Assembly (NCBI GenBank): GCA_002899795.1
Contig: PPDG01000277.1
Span: 1-6,631, forward strand
DNA: 6,631 nt
From: Desulfobacteraceae bacterium
GTDB lineage: Bacteria; Desulfobacterota; Syntrophobacteria; BM002
Reading direction: 5' to 3'
Numbering within the stretch: the first letter of the stretch is position 1; every line of letters starts with the position of its first letter. A program made the translations under genes and the position numbers. Below are positions 1 through 5,762 of this stretch, piece by piece. The notes under the pieces are model-generated. The model searched no databases. It saw only the letters and a list, made by a program, of their open reading frames with translations, and was not told where the DNA came from.

Positions 1-111
1 ACAGGATCTCACGTACGGTCAAGTACTGTTCATCCTGTCCCAGCCTGCGCTCGCCCACATCTGGTGCACTCTGACGCCTTTTTCCTCGGCGTGGGTATAC
101 AACGTTAGGGT
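1..111. other. Flank downstream of EF-G2 with no supported gene
   Basis: Several frames are open across this short stretch on both strands, but none has a start codon with a ribosome binding site or a recognisable protein. A 5-base stem, ACGCC/GGCGT (74-78 and 88-92), follows the EF-G2 stop but has no T-run. A neighbouring gene may begin or end just outside the window. Confidence 0.4.
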
Positions 112-2196
112 CTAGTCTTCTTTCTCTTTCTGGGCTTCTGCTACCAGTTGTTCCTGAAGGTGGGCCGGTACCTCCTCATAGTGCGAGTGTTTCATAGTGA
201 ACATGCCGCGGCCGCCGGTTTTGGAACGGAGATCGGGAGCATATTTGAGTACTTCAGACATGGCCACATGAGCTCTCACTATTTGATTTCTCCCCTTCGA
301 GTCCATTCCCAACACTCTGCCTCGCCTGGAGTTGAGATCACCAATCACATCTCCCATGTGCTCATCTGGAACAGTCACCTCCACTTCCATGATCGGCTCC
401 AGCAAGGTGGGCTCCGCTTCCGCAAGCCCCTTCTTGAAGCACATGGATGCGGCTATCTTGAAGGCCATTTCCGAGGAGTCCACATCATGTGATTTACCAT
501 CATAAAAACGGACTTTTAAATCCACCACCGGGTAGCCTGCTCGCACCCCCATCTCCTTGGCCTCATTAAGCCCTTTTTCCACGGCCGAAACAAAGCCGCG
601 GGGGACATTCATTCCCACCAAAGCCTCTTCGAATTCAAAACCCGTGCCACGTTCAAGCGGAGAGAGATCAAAATGTACCTCGGCAAACTGGCCGCGACCG
701 CCAGTCTGTTTCTTGTGCCGATAAACAACACCCGTCACAGCCTTCTTGATTGTCTCCCGGTATGGGACCTTCGGCGGTGATAGAACGACCTCGACGCCGA
801 ACTTCCTTTTTAGTTTGCCCATGGAAGCTTCGATGTGGATTTCGCCCATTCCCGATAGGATTGTTTCTCTTGTCTCTTCTTCGCGGTGTACTTGTAAGGT
901 AGGGTCTTCTTCCATAATTCGAGCCAGAGAAGAGAAAATCTTGTCCTCATCTCCTTTACTCTTGGGTTGCACCGCCATTGAAACAATGGGATTCATGGTT
1001 TCGGGAACAGGGTAGACAATCGGATTATTCGGATCGCAGAGGGTATCGCCGGTGAGCGTCTCTTTCAACTTGGCCACCGCGACAATTTCGCCAGGGCCGG
1101 CACTTTTGATGGTTTGCTGGCTCTTCCCCTGCATGAGCATGAGGGTGCCGAAACGTTCTTTTGCCTCTTTGCTGGCGTTGTAGAAATTGCTGTCGGCTGT
1201 CAAGATTCCGGAAAAAATTCTCATGATGGTAAGTCTGCCGGCGTAAGGATCGCTAACAGTCTTGATTACCTGAGCACTTAACGGTTCGCCCTCTTCAGGC
1301 TTGCGCACCATTTCCTCACCATTCTTGGGGTTAACGCCCGTTTTGTCACCACGGTCCAGAGGAGTCGGCAGACACTGGACAATGAGGTCTAGCAACATCT
1401 GGGTCCCCATATTTTTGGTGGCAGAACCACAAGTGATAGGAATGATATCACCTGCCACGCAGCCGTTGCGGAGTCCTTCCACCAGTTCCACGTCGGTGAG
1501 TTCCTCGCCTTCCAGGTATTTCTCCAACAACACGTCGTCTGATTCGGCGATGCGCTCAATAATCTGTTCTTGCTGACTTGCCACCAGGTCTTCCAGGTCA
1601 GAAGGAACATCAATCTCCTGCATTTTGCCACTGCCGTCATCCTGAAACTGGTACGCTTTACCGCCGAGCAGATCTACCAGACCGCTGAAAGTCTCGGCCG
1701 CTCCTATGGGAAGGTGTACCGGGGTGGCTTTGTCACCGAATATCTCTTTGATCTCCTTGACAACTTTGAAGAAATCAGCACGTTCGCGGTCCATTTTGTT
1801 GATGGCTATAAGTCGTGGAAGATTGAGCTCGTCGGCAAATTCCCAGACCTTCTCTGTCTGCACCTTTACGCCGTCGATGGCGTCAATCAACACCACAGCC
1901 CCGTCCGCTCCGTGGAGACAGGTCTTGGTGTCGACCAGGAAGTTAAAATCACCCGGGGTATCAATGATGGTGATGGATGAATTCTGCCAGGTGAAGGTGC
2001 AGAAAGACGAACTTAAGGTTATTTTTCTGGCAATCTCTTCGGGGTCATAGTCCATAAGAGAAGCGCCGTCATCAACTTTACCCAGCCTCTTGGAGTTACC
2101 TGTGGTAAAGAGCATCGCTTCTGCCAGGCTGGTTTTTCCTGCGCCTCCATGGGAGATAATTCCCACCGTTCTCAGATTGGCAATAACTGTACTCAT
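112..2196 (-). CDS. fusA: Elongation factor G-like translational GTPase (EF-G2-type paralogue)
   Basis: A ribosome-associated GTPase of the EF-G family, 694 residues and close to normal EF-G length. Numbering is from the ATG at 2196. G1 is SHGGAGKT (15-22), the switch I threonine lies in RKIT (T60), G3 is DTPGDFNF (79-86), G4 is NKMD (133-136) and G5 is CGSATKN (256-262). Domain II begins near 305, the domain IV tip loop HKKQTGGRGQF is at 494-504, and domain V begins near 600. All EF-G domains are present in order. The sequence differs from canonical FusA: SHGGAGKT replaces AHIDAGKT, RKIT replaces RGIT, and Asp82 stands where the catalytic His of DTPGH sits. The early stretch ending in LGKVDDG and MDYDPEE matches the EF-G2 type, so a second canonical fusA probably exists elsewhere, in a str operon. 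The family call is secure. Whether it translocates tRNA, recycles ribosomes or does something else cannot be read here. Confidence 0.93.
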   Translation of the reverse strand: MSTVIANLRTVGIISHGGAGKTSLAEAMLFTTGNSKRLGKVDDGASLMDYDPEEIARKITLSSSFCTFTWQNSSITIIDTPGDFNFLVDTKTCLHGADGAVVLIDAIDGVKVQTEKVWEFADELNLPRLIAINKMDRERADFFKVVKEIKEIFGDKATPVHLPIGAAETFSGLVDLLGGKAYQFQDDGSGKMQEIDVPSDLEDLVASQQEQIIERIAESDDVLLEKYLEGEELTDVELVEGLRNGCVAGDIIPITCGSATKNMGTQMLLDLIVQCLPTPLDRGDKTGVNPKNGEEMVRKPEEGEPLSAQVIKTVSDPYAGRLTIMRIFSGILTADSNFYNASKEAKERFGTLMLMQGKSQQTIKSAGPGEIVAVAKLKETLTGDTLCDPNNPIVYPVPETMNPIVSMAVQPKSKGDEDKIFSSLARIMEEDPTLQVHREEETRETILSGMGEIHIEASMGKLKRKFGVEVVLSPPKVPYRETIKKAVTGVVYRHKKQTGGRGQFAEVHFDLSPLERGTGFEFEEALVGMNVPRGFVSAVEKGLNEAKEMGVRAGYPVVDLKVRFYDGKSHDVDSSEMAFKIAASMCFKKGLAEAEPTLLEPIMEVEVTVPDEHMGDVIGDLNSRRGRVLGMDSKGRNQIVRAHVAMSEVLKYAPDLRSKTGGRGMFTMKHSHYEEVPAHLQEQLVAEAQKEKED

Positions 2197-2201
2197 GAAC
2201 A

Positions 2202-2209
2202 CTCCTCTC
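2202..2209 (-). promoter_or_regulatory. Ribosome binding site that sets the EF-G2 start
   Basis: Read on the minus strand, GAGAGGAG ends five bases before the ATG at 2196. An in-frame GTG two codons upstream (2202-2200) would overlap the last base of this Shine-Dalgarno sequence and has no such site at a suitable distance, so the ATG is the better start. Confidence 0.75.
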
Positions 2210-2225
2210 TGGTGTTGTTGTCTAC

Positions 2226-2231
2226 ATTATG
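2226..2231 (-). promoter_or_regulatory. Possible -10 element for the EF-G2 gene
   Basis: On the minus strand CATAAT matches the sigma-70 -10 consensus at five of six positions. It would give a leader of about 20 bases before the ATG at 2196. No good -35 hexamer lies 16-18 bases upstream, so this is a weak guess. Confidence 0.25.
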
Positions 2232-2423
2232 TTGTACTGAGTGTACTTTCCGAGTGATGTGCGATCCGTTTGGATTGCTTTCTGAATACGGACGGGGATT
2301 CACAGGTTGACTGTTGGTCTGATTGCGCCTCGTTTGTTGCTAGTTCCGCATTCTCAAACAGGTCCTGCCGGGCAAACCCTGGAAAAAATGTGACATGTGA
2401 AATTACCTCAGCGCAGAAAACAA

Positions 2424-2443
2424 AGTCAAGGGAAAGTTTGACT
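2424..2443. repeat. Short inverted repeat AGTCAA/TTGACT, possible operator
   Basis: AGTCAA (2424-2429) and TTGACT (2438-2443) are perfect complements across an 8-base spacer. The right half also resembles a -35 hexamer, though the matching -10 position 17 bases on (TCTTTT) is poor. It could be an operator or a chance short palindrome in AT-rich DNA. Confidence 0.3.
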
Positions 2444-2455
2444 ACCACTTTTTCG

Positions 2456-2485
2456 TTGATTCTTTTTCTGGCACTGTGCTAAAGG
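2456..2485 (+). promoter_or_regulatory. Weak candidate xerC promoter
   Basis: TTGATT (2456-2461) and TAAAGG (2480-2485) are 18 bases apart, with an extended-type TG just before the second hexamer. The predicted transcript would begin near 2491, about 30 bases before the chosen xerC start. The -10 match is poor, so confidence is low. Confidence 0.22.
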
Positions 2486-2505
2486 TTAAGTTTTCCGTTG
2501 CTTGC

Positions 2506-2511
2506 AGGGAG
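2506..2511 (+). promoter_or_regulatory. Ribosome binding site that sets the xerC start
   Basis: AGGGAG sits nine bases before the GTG at 2521. The upstream in-frame GTG at 2476 lacks a comparable site and would add 15 residues that XerC proteins do not have. Confidence 0.65.
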
Positions 2512-2520
2512 AAAACCGCG

Positions 2521-3471
2521 GTGGAAAAAGCATTTACGGACTTCCTCCGTTACCTCAGGGTGGAAAGAAATTATTCTGACCACACAGTGAGAAATTACCA
2601 GAGCGATCTGCGGCAATTTGTGGGGTTCATGCGACAGAGGGGTAAGCAAATAGAGGGAGAGGATAACACGCCTTTGGTTCCGGGACAGATAGACCATCTG
2701 GATATTCGCGCCTATCTCGCCTCACTGTATCGCCGGAATGCCAAGAGTTCAGTGGCGAGAAAACTGTCGACGCTCCGTTCTTTTTTCGGCTACCTGGTCA
2801 GGCAGGCAGAGATCAAACAGAATCCTGCAGACATGGTTTCCGCACCCAAGATGGGGAAGCCGATACCGGATTTTCTGCCAGTGGACGAAGCCTTCCAGCT
2901 TATGCACGGTCCAGACACCGATAACGTGCTTGGGAGTCGTGACCGGGCTATTCTGGAAGTTCTTTACTCATGTGGTCTGAGGGTAAGCGAACTCACAGGT
3001 TTGAATCTTGACAGCTTGAATTTAGAGCTCGGTATTGCACGAGTAATCGGTAAAGGGGACAAGGAAAGGGTAGTACCTATAGGGGATAAAGCAAAGAACG
3101 CCCTCTCCGATTATTTAGAAAAGAGGGGGGAGTTGTTGACCGGGCGGCCAGAGCACCGGGCATTTTTTCTCAATAACCGCGGTGGCCGGCTCAGCTCTAG
3201 AAGTGTTGCGCGGCTAGTGAAGAAGCATATGCAGAGATGCAACCTGGGTAGGCCACTAAGCCCTCACGGTCTCCGGCATAGCTTTGCCACTCATTTGCTG
3301 GATGCCGGAGCTGACCTTCGGGCTGTTCAGGAGATGTTGGGCCACGTCAGCTTGTCTACCACTCAGCGATACACGCATCTCAGTGTAGACAAGCTCATGG
3401 CCGAGTATGATAAGGCCCACCCTAGAAGTCGGCTACAACGCAAGGAGAAGGCAGACGAAGAAGAGGTCTAA
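2521..3471 (+). CDS. xerC: Tyrosine recombinase XerC
   Basis: A site-specific recombinase that, with a partner such as XerD, resolves chromosome dimers at dif in the terminus. The protein is 316 residues from GTG 2521; the start MEKAFTDFLRYLRVERN fits the family N-terminus and follows AGGGAG. The N-terminal core-binding SAM-like domain covers about residues 1-95 and the catalytic domain about 115-300. All catalytic residues of the tyrosine recombinases are visible: R154 (CGLRVSEL), K178 (GKGDKERVV), H249 and R252 (HGLRHSFATH), H275 (LGHVSLSTTQ) and the nucleophile Y284 (RYTH). The YDKAHPR near the end and the position just before hslV favour XerC over XerD. A charged tail of about 14 residues follows AHPR, where many XerC proteins stop. 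The stop codon lies in the left end of a palindromic element. The enzyme looks intact and active. Confidence 0.95.
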   Translation: MEKAFTDFLRYLRVERNYSDHTVRNYQSDLRQFVGFMRQRGKQIEGEDNTPLVPGQIDHLDIRAYLASLYRRNAKSSVARKLSTLRSFFGYLVRQAEIKQNPADMVSAPKMGKPIPDFLPVDEAFQLMHGPDTDNVLGSRDRAILEVLYSCGLRVSELTGLNLDSLNLELGIARVIGKGDKERVVPIGDKAKNALSDYLEKRGELLTGRPEHRAFFLNNRGGRLSSRSVARLVKKHMQRCNLGRPLSPHGLRHSFATHLLDAGADLRAVQEMLGHVSLSTTQRYTHLSVDKLMAEYDKAHPRSRLQRKEKADEEEV

Positions 3472-3485
3472 AATTCGAAATTGGT

Positions 3486-3519
3486 CCTGCGGACTCCCCA
3501 CCCTGCGGGCGGGTCCCCA
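3486..3519. repeat. GC-rich direct repeat inside the xerC-hslV element
   Basis: CCTGCGG followed shortly by TCCCCA occurs twice, at 3486-3500 and 3502-3519. The second copy carries three extra bases between the two motifs. The tract is strongly GC-rich inside otherwise AT-rich DNA and has no counterpart on the right arm, so it looks like an addition to the left arm. Confidence 0.55.
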
Positions 3520-3523
3520 GTTT

Positions 3524-3541
3524 CGAAGCACGAAGCACGAA
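3524..3541. repeat. CGAAGCA short tandem repeat
   Basis: CGAAGCA is repeated twice in tandem and followed by a third partial unit, CGAA. It lies in the left arm of the palindromic element, between the GC-rich tract and the AAATCCGAAA stem. Confidence 0.6.
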
Positions 3542-3708
3542 ACAAATCCGAAATACGAATTTTCCAATGTTCAAAACAATTCAGCCCGAAATGATGTATC
3601 TAGTTTTGGTCATTGGAATTTGGGAAATTTGGAAATTGTTTCGGATTTCGATATTCTAATTTTATCAGCTACGTAGAGACAACAAATAACCGGGTGGTGT
3701 AACTGACT

Positions 3709-4263
3709 ATGAAGGGTACAACCATACTTGTAGTGCGTCGAGGGAACCGGGTTGTGGTTGCCGGCGATGGCCAGGTGACCATGGGTGATACCGTCCTGAA
3801 ACACAAGGCGCGCAAGGTTCGTCGGCTTTATCATGACAAGGTGATCGCTGGCTTTGCCGGCACCACTGCAGATGCGTTCACCCTGTTCGAGCGATTCGAA
3901 GCCAAACTGGAGCAGTACAGCGGTAATTTGCGCCGAGCGGCTGTTGAACTTGCAAAAGATTGGCGTACCGACAGGATGCTCCGTCGCTTGGAAGCCTTGC
4001 TTGCTGCAGTGGACAGTGATGGTTCTCTGGTGATTTCCGGGACAGGTGATGTGATCGAACCGGATGATGGCCTGTTGGCAATTGGCTCAGGCGGCCCCAA
4101 AGCGCTAGCTGCGGCGCGTGCTCTGGCAAAGCATACTGATCTCAATGCCCGCCAGATTGCCGAGGCGGCAATGGAGATAACTGCTGGGCTATGTATATAT
4201 ACCAATGATGAGTTTGTTTTTGAAGAACTGAGCGCAGACAATGAAGGCACTGACTCCACCTGA
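3709..4263 (+). CDS. hslV: ATP-dependent protease subunit HslV (ClpQ)
   Basis: The peptidase subunit of HslUV: two stacked hexameric rings of threonine proteases in the cytoplasm, fed by HslU. At 184 residues it has family length and the proteasome beta-subunit fold. The start reads MKGTTILVVRR; Thr4 aligns with the catalytic Thr1 of Escherichia coli HslV. Counted from that residue, GDGQ places Asp at 17, the RKVRRL segment places Lys at 33, and GSGG (125 onwards) places Ser at 124, as in the known active site. The MKG propeptide must be cut between Gly and Thr, as in proteasome beta subunits. ATG 3709 has only a weak GGTGG about ten bases upstream. The gene follows xerC after a 237-base gap filled mainly by a palindromic element, and its end overlaps hslU by 23 bases. 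All active-site residues are present. Confidence 0.97.
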   Translation: MKGTTILVVRRGNRVVVAGDGQVTMGDTVLKHKARKVRRLYHDKVIAGFAGTTADAFTLFERFEAKLEQYSGNLRRAAVELAKDWRTDRMLRRLEALLAAVDSDGSLVISGTGDVIEPDDGLLAIGSGGPKALAAARALAKHTDLNARQIAEAAMEITAGLCIYTNDEFVFEELSADNEGTDST

Positions 4264-5611
4264 AATAGTTAAAGAGTTGGACAAATATATCGTTGGCCAG
4301 GAAGACGCCAAACGATCGGTGGCCATCGCCCTCAGAAATCGCTGGCGGCGCCAACAGGTACCCGTGCATCTCAGGGACGAGATCGCCCCGAAAAACATAA
4401 TCATGATTGGCCCCACGGGCGTGGGCAAGACCGAAATAGCCCGCCGTCTCGCTTCTTTGGCCAATTCACCGTTTTTGAAGCTTGAGGCCTCTAAGTTTAC
4501 GGAGGTGGGGTATGTAGGACGTGATGTGGAATCTATGATTCGTGATCTCTGCGAGCTGGCAGTGAACATGGTCAGGGGGGAAGAACAAGAAAAGGTAATG
4601 GTGCGGGCCGGCGAAATCGCTGAGGAGAAAACCCTGGATATTTTGCTGCCCCGCGAAAGAGGTCAAGAGTACCCGGCAGAAATCGGTTCTGAAACCACCA
4701 CTGAGTTCGAAGGGCCCGAGACAGCGGATCGTTCCGGTACGCGTGAAAAACTCCGCCGGCTGTTGCGAGAAGGGAGGCTTGACGAGCGCTATGTGGATCT
4801 GGAGGTCAGTGATCGCAATCACCCTATGGTCGAGATTTTCAGCAGTGCCGGGCTGGAAGAGATGGACATCAACTTCCGGGAGATGCTGAGCAACATGATG
4901 CCTCGCCGCACCAAACGGCGCAAGGTTAAGCTCCCGGAAGCGCTGGAAATCCTTACCCAAGAGGAAGCGCAGCGGTTGATCGATATGGATAAGGTAGTCA
5001 AGTTGGCCATCGAAAGGGTGGAACATTCTGGCATTATCTTCCTGGATGAAATTGACAAAATAGCTTCTCGGGAGAGTACCAGGGGACCCGATGTGTCGCG
5101 GGAGGGAGTGCAGCGGGATTTGTTGCCCATTGTCGAGGGTTCCACCGTGAATACCAAGTACGGGATGGTCCGCACCGATCATATTCTATTCATAGCTTCG
5201 GGGGCTTTTCACGCCTCTAAACCGTCTGATCTGATCCCTGAACTCCAGGGACGGTTTCCGATTCGGGTGGAGCTGCATCCTCTTGGCAAGGAGGACTTTG
5301 TCCGTATTCTCAGGGAACCCGAAAATGCATTAACCATTCAGTATGAAGCATTGATGGCCACCGAGGGGATTGAACTTGTTTACGAACAGGACGCCATAGA
5401 GGAAGTGGCCCAGATAGCCCACGACGTCAACTCTCGCACAGAGAACATTGGCGCCAGACGGCTGCACACTGTGATGGAGAGACTCCTGGATGAAGTTTCC
5501 TTTAATGCGCACCAATTGAAGGGACAGCAAATCGCCGTTACCCGGCAGTACGTCCAGGATAAACTTCATGACATAGTCAAGGACGAAGACCTCAGTAGAT
5601 ATATTTTGTGA
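4241..5611 (+). CDS. hslU: ATP-dependent protease ATPase subunit HslU (ClpY)
   Basis: The AAA+ unfoldase of HslUV, a hexamer that unfolds proteins and threads them into HslV. The 456 residues are slightly more than the roughly 443 of Escherichia coli. Walker A is GPTGVGKT (57-64), the pore loop is GYVG (90-93) and Walker B is IIFLDEID (265-272). The sensor 1 region is near FIASGAF (317-323), the arginine finger is probably R338 in LQGRFP, and sensor 2 is in NIGARRLH (402-409). The HslU-specific I domain lies between the pore loop and Walker B, at about 110-245. The C-terminus EDLSRYIL is the tail that docks into HslV. It begins inside hslV in another frame, overlapping by 23 bases, with no strong Shine-Dalgarno sequence, so it probably depends on translation of hslV. 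MKALTPPEIVKELDKYIVGQ is a typical start. Confidence 0.97.
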   Translation: MKALTPPEIVKELDKYIVGQEDAKRSVAIALRNRWRRQQVPVHLRDEIAPKNIIMIGPTGVGKTEIARRLASLANSPFLKLEASKFTEVGYVGRDVESMIRDLCELAVNMVRGEEQEKVMVRAGEIAEEKTLDILLPRERGQEYPAEIGSETTTEFEGPETADRSGTREKLRRLLREGRLDERYVDLEVSDRNHPMVEIFSSAGLEEMDINFREMLSNMMPRRTKRRKVKLPEALEILTQEEAQRLIDMDKVVKLAIERVEHSGIIFLDEIDKIASRESTRGPDVSREGVQRDLLPIVEGSTVNTKYGMVRTDHILFIASGAFHASKPSDLIPELQGRFPIRVELHPLGKEDFVRILREPENALTIQYEALMATEGIELVYEQDAIEEVAQIAHDVNSRTENIGARRLHTVMERLLDEVSFNAHQLKGQQIAVTRQYVQDKLHDIVKDEDLSRYIL

Positions 5612-5755
5612 TTAGCTCTCGGCCATCAGCCGTCAGCTATCAGCAAAATAAGGAAAAGGTCAGAAATTATATATGAATCTTCCTTTGACGAATGTAGGTC
5701 TTTTTTCTAAACCTTTGTTGTTGCTGAAAGCTGATCGCTGATTGCTGAAAGCTTA
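5612..5755. repeat. Imperfect inverted-repeat element between hslU and argB
   Basis: The left arm (5612-5644) and the complement of the right arm (5723-5755) agree at 26 of 33 positions. Both arms are built from TCAGC units (GCTGA on the other strand) spaced about eight to nine bases apart. Pairing extends inward with a gap: AAAGGT and AGAAA of 5655-5666 match the complement of about 5702-5716. The centre is AT-rich and has no gene. The left arm starts directly after the hslU stop codon and the right arm ends seven bases before the argB ATG. Short palindromes made of GCTGA repeats recur in many environmental bacterial genomes as I remember them, but copy number here is unknown. The transcript could form a long imperfect hairpin. 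It lacks the GC-rich stem plus T-run of a standard terminator. Confidence 0.7.
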
Positions 5756-5762
5756 TGAGACC

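Larger units (their letters stand above)
2197..2520. other. Divergent intergenic region between EF-G2 and xerC
   Basis: These 324 bases separate two genes transcribed away from each other and must hold both promoters unless transcription enters from outside. I see no convincing small gene. The open frames on either strand begin at GTG or TTG codons without a Shine-Dalgarno sequence and encode nothing recognisable. Visible signals are the possible EF-G2 -10 element, a short inverted repeat at 2424-2443 and a weak candidate xerC promoter at 2456-2485. I see no terminator and no long repeat. Confidence 0.7.
3469..3664. repeat. Palindromic MITE/REP-like element between xerC and hslV
   Basis: Three nested inverted repeats occupy this gap. 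The ends TAAAATTCGAA (3469-3479) and the complement of 3654-3664 agree at 10 of 11 bases. AAATCCGAAA (3544-3553) pairs perfectly with TTTCGGATTT (3639-3648). CCAATGTTCAAAAC (3564-3577) pairs with 3603-3616 at 12 of 14, plus one G-T wobble. The left arm also holds a GC-rich tract and a CGAAGCA tandem. There is no credible open frame, so it would be non-autonomous. The TCGAA, CGAAGCACGAA and TTTCGGATTTCG style resembles dispersed repeats I recall from deltaproteobacterial and related genomes, which I could not search here. Both ends finish in TA, which might be a TA target duplication. As RNA it could fold into a long imperfect hairpin between xerC and hslV. Confidence 0.7.

Noticed and set aside
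1..58. Minus-strand frame from GTG 58 reading VGERRLGQDEQYLTVREIL to the window edge
   Set aside because: It looks protein-like, but the start lacks a ribosome binding site, the frame is also open upstream without a start codon, and it is too short to assign.
74..92. Hairpin after the EF-G2 stop as a terminator
   Set aside because: The stem is only five pairs with a nine-base loop and no T-run on the minus strand.
2227..2482. Open frames of about 70 residues on both strands in the divergent region
   Set aside because: They start at GTG or TTG without a Shine-Dalgarno sequence, overlap the xerC start or each other, and encode nothing recognisable.
2470..2485. TGGCAC at 2469-2474 as a sigma-54 promoter
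   Set aside because: The required GC at the -12 position is absent; TAAA stands there instead.
2476..2520. Earlier GTG start for xerC at 2476
   Set aside because: It would add 15 residues not typical of XerC, and AGGGAG is placed for GTG 2521 instead.
4466..5182. Long minus-strand open frame of 238 codons inside hslU
   Set aside because: It lies wholly antisense to a clearly coding, highly conserved gene and has low-complexity, unfamiliar content; it is a shadow.
5695..5710. T-run near 5701 as an hslU terminator
   Set aside because: No GC-rich stem directly precedes the T-run; nearby complementarity is short and AT-rich.
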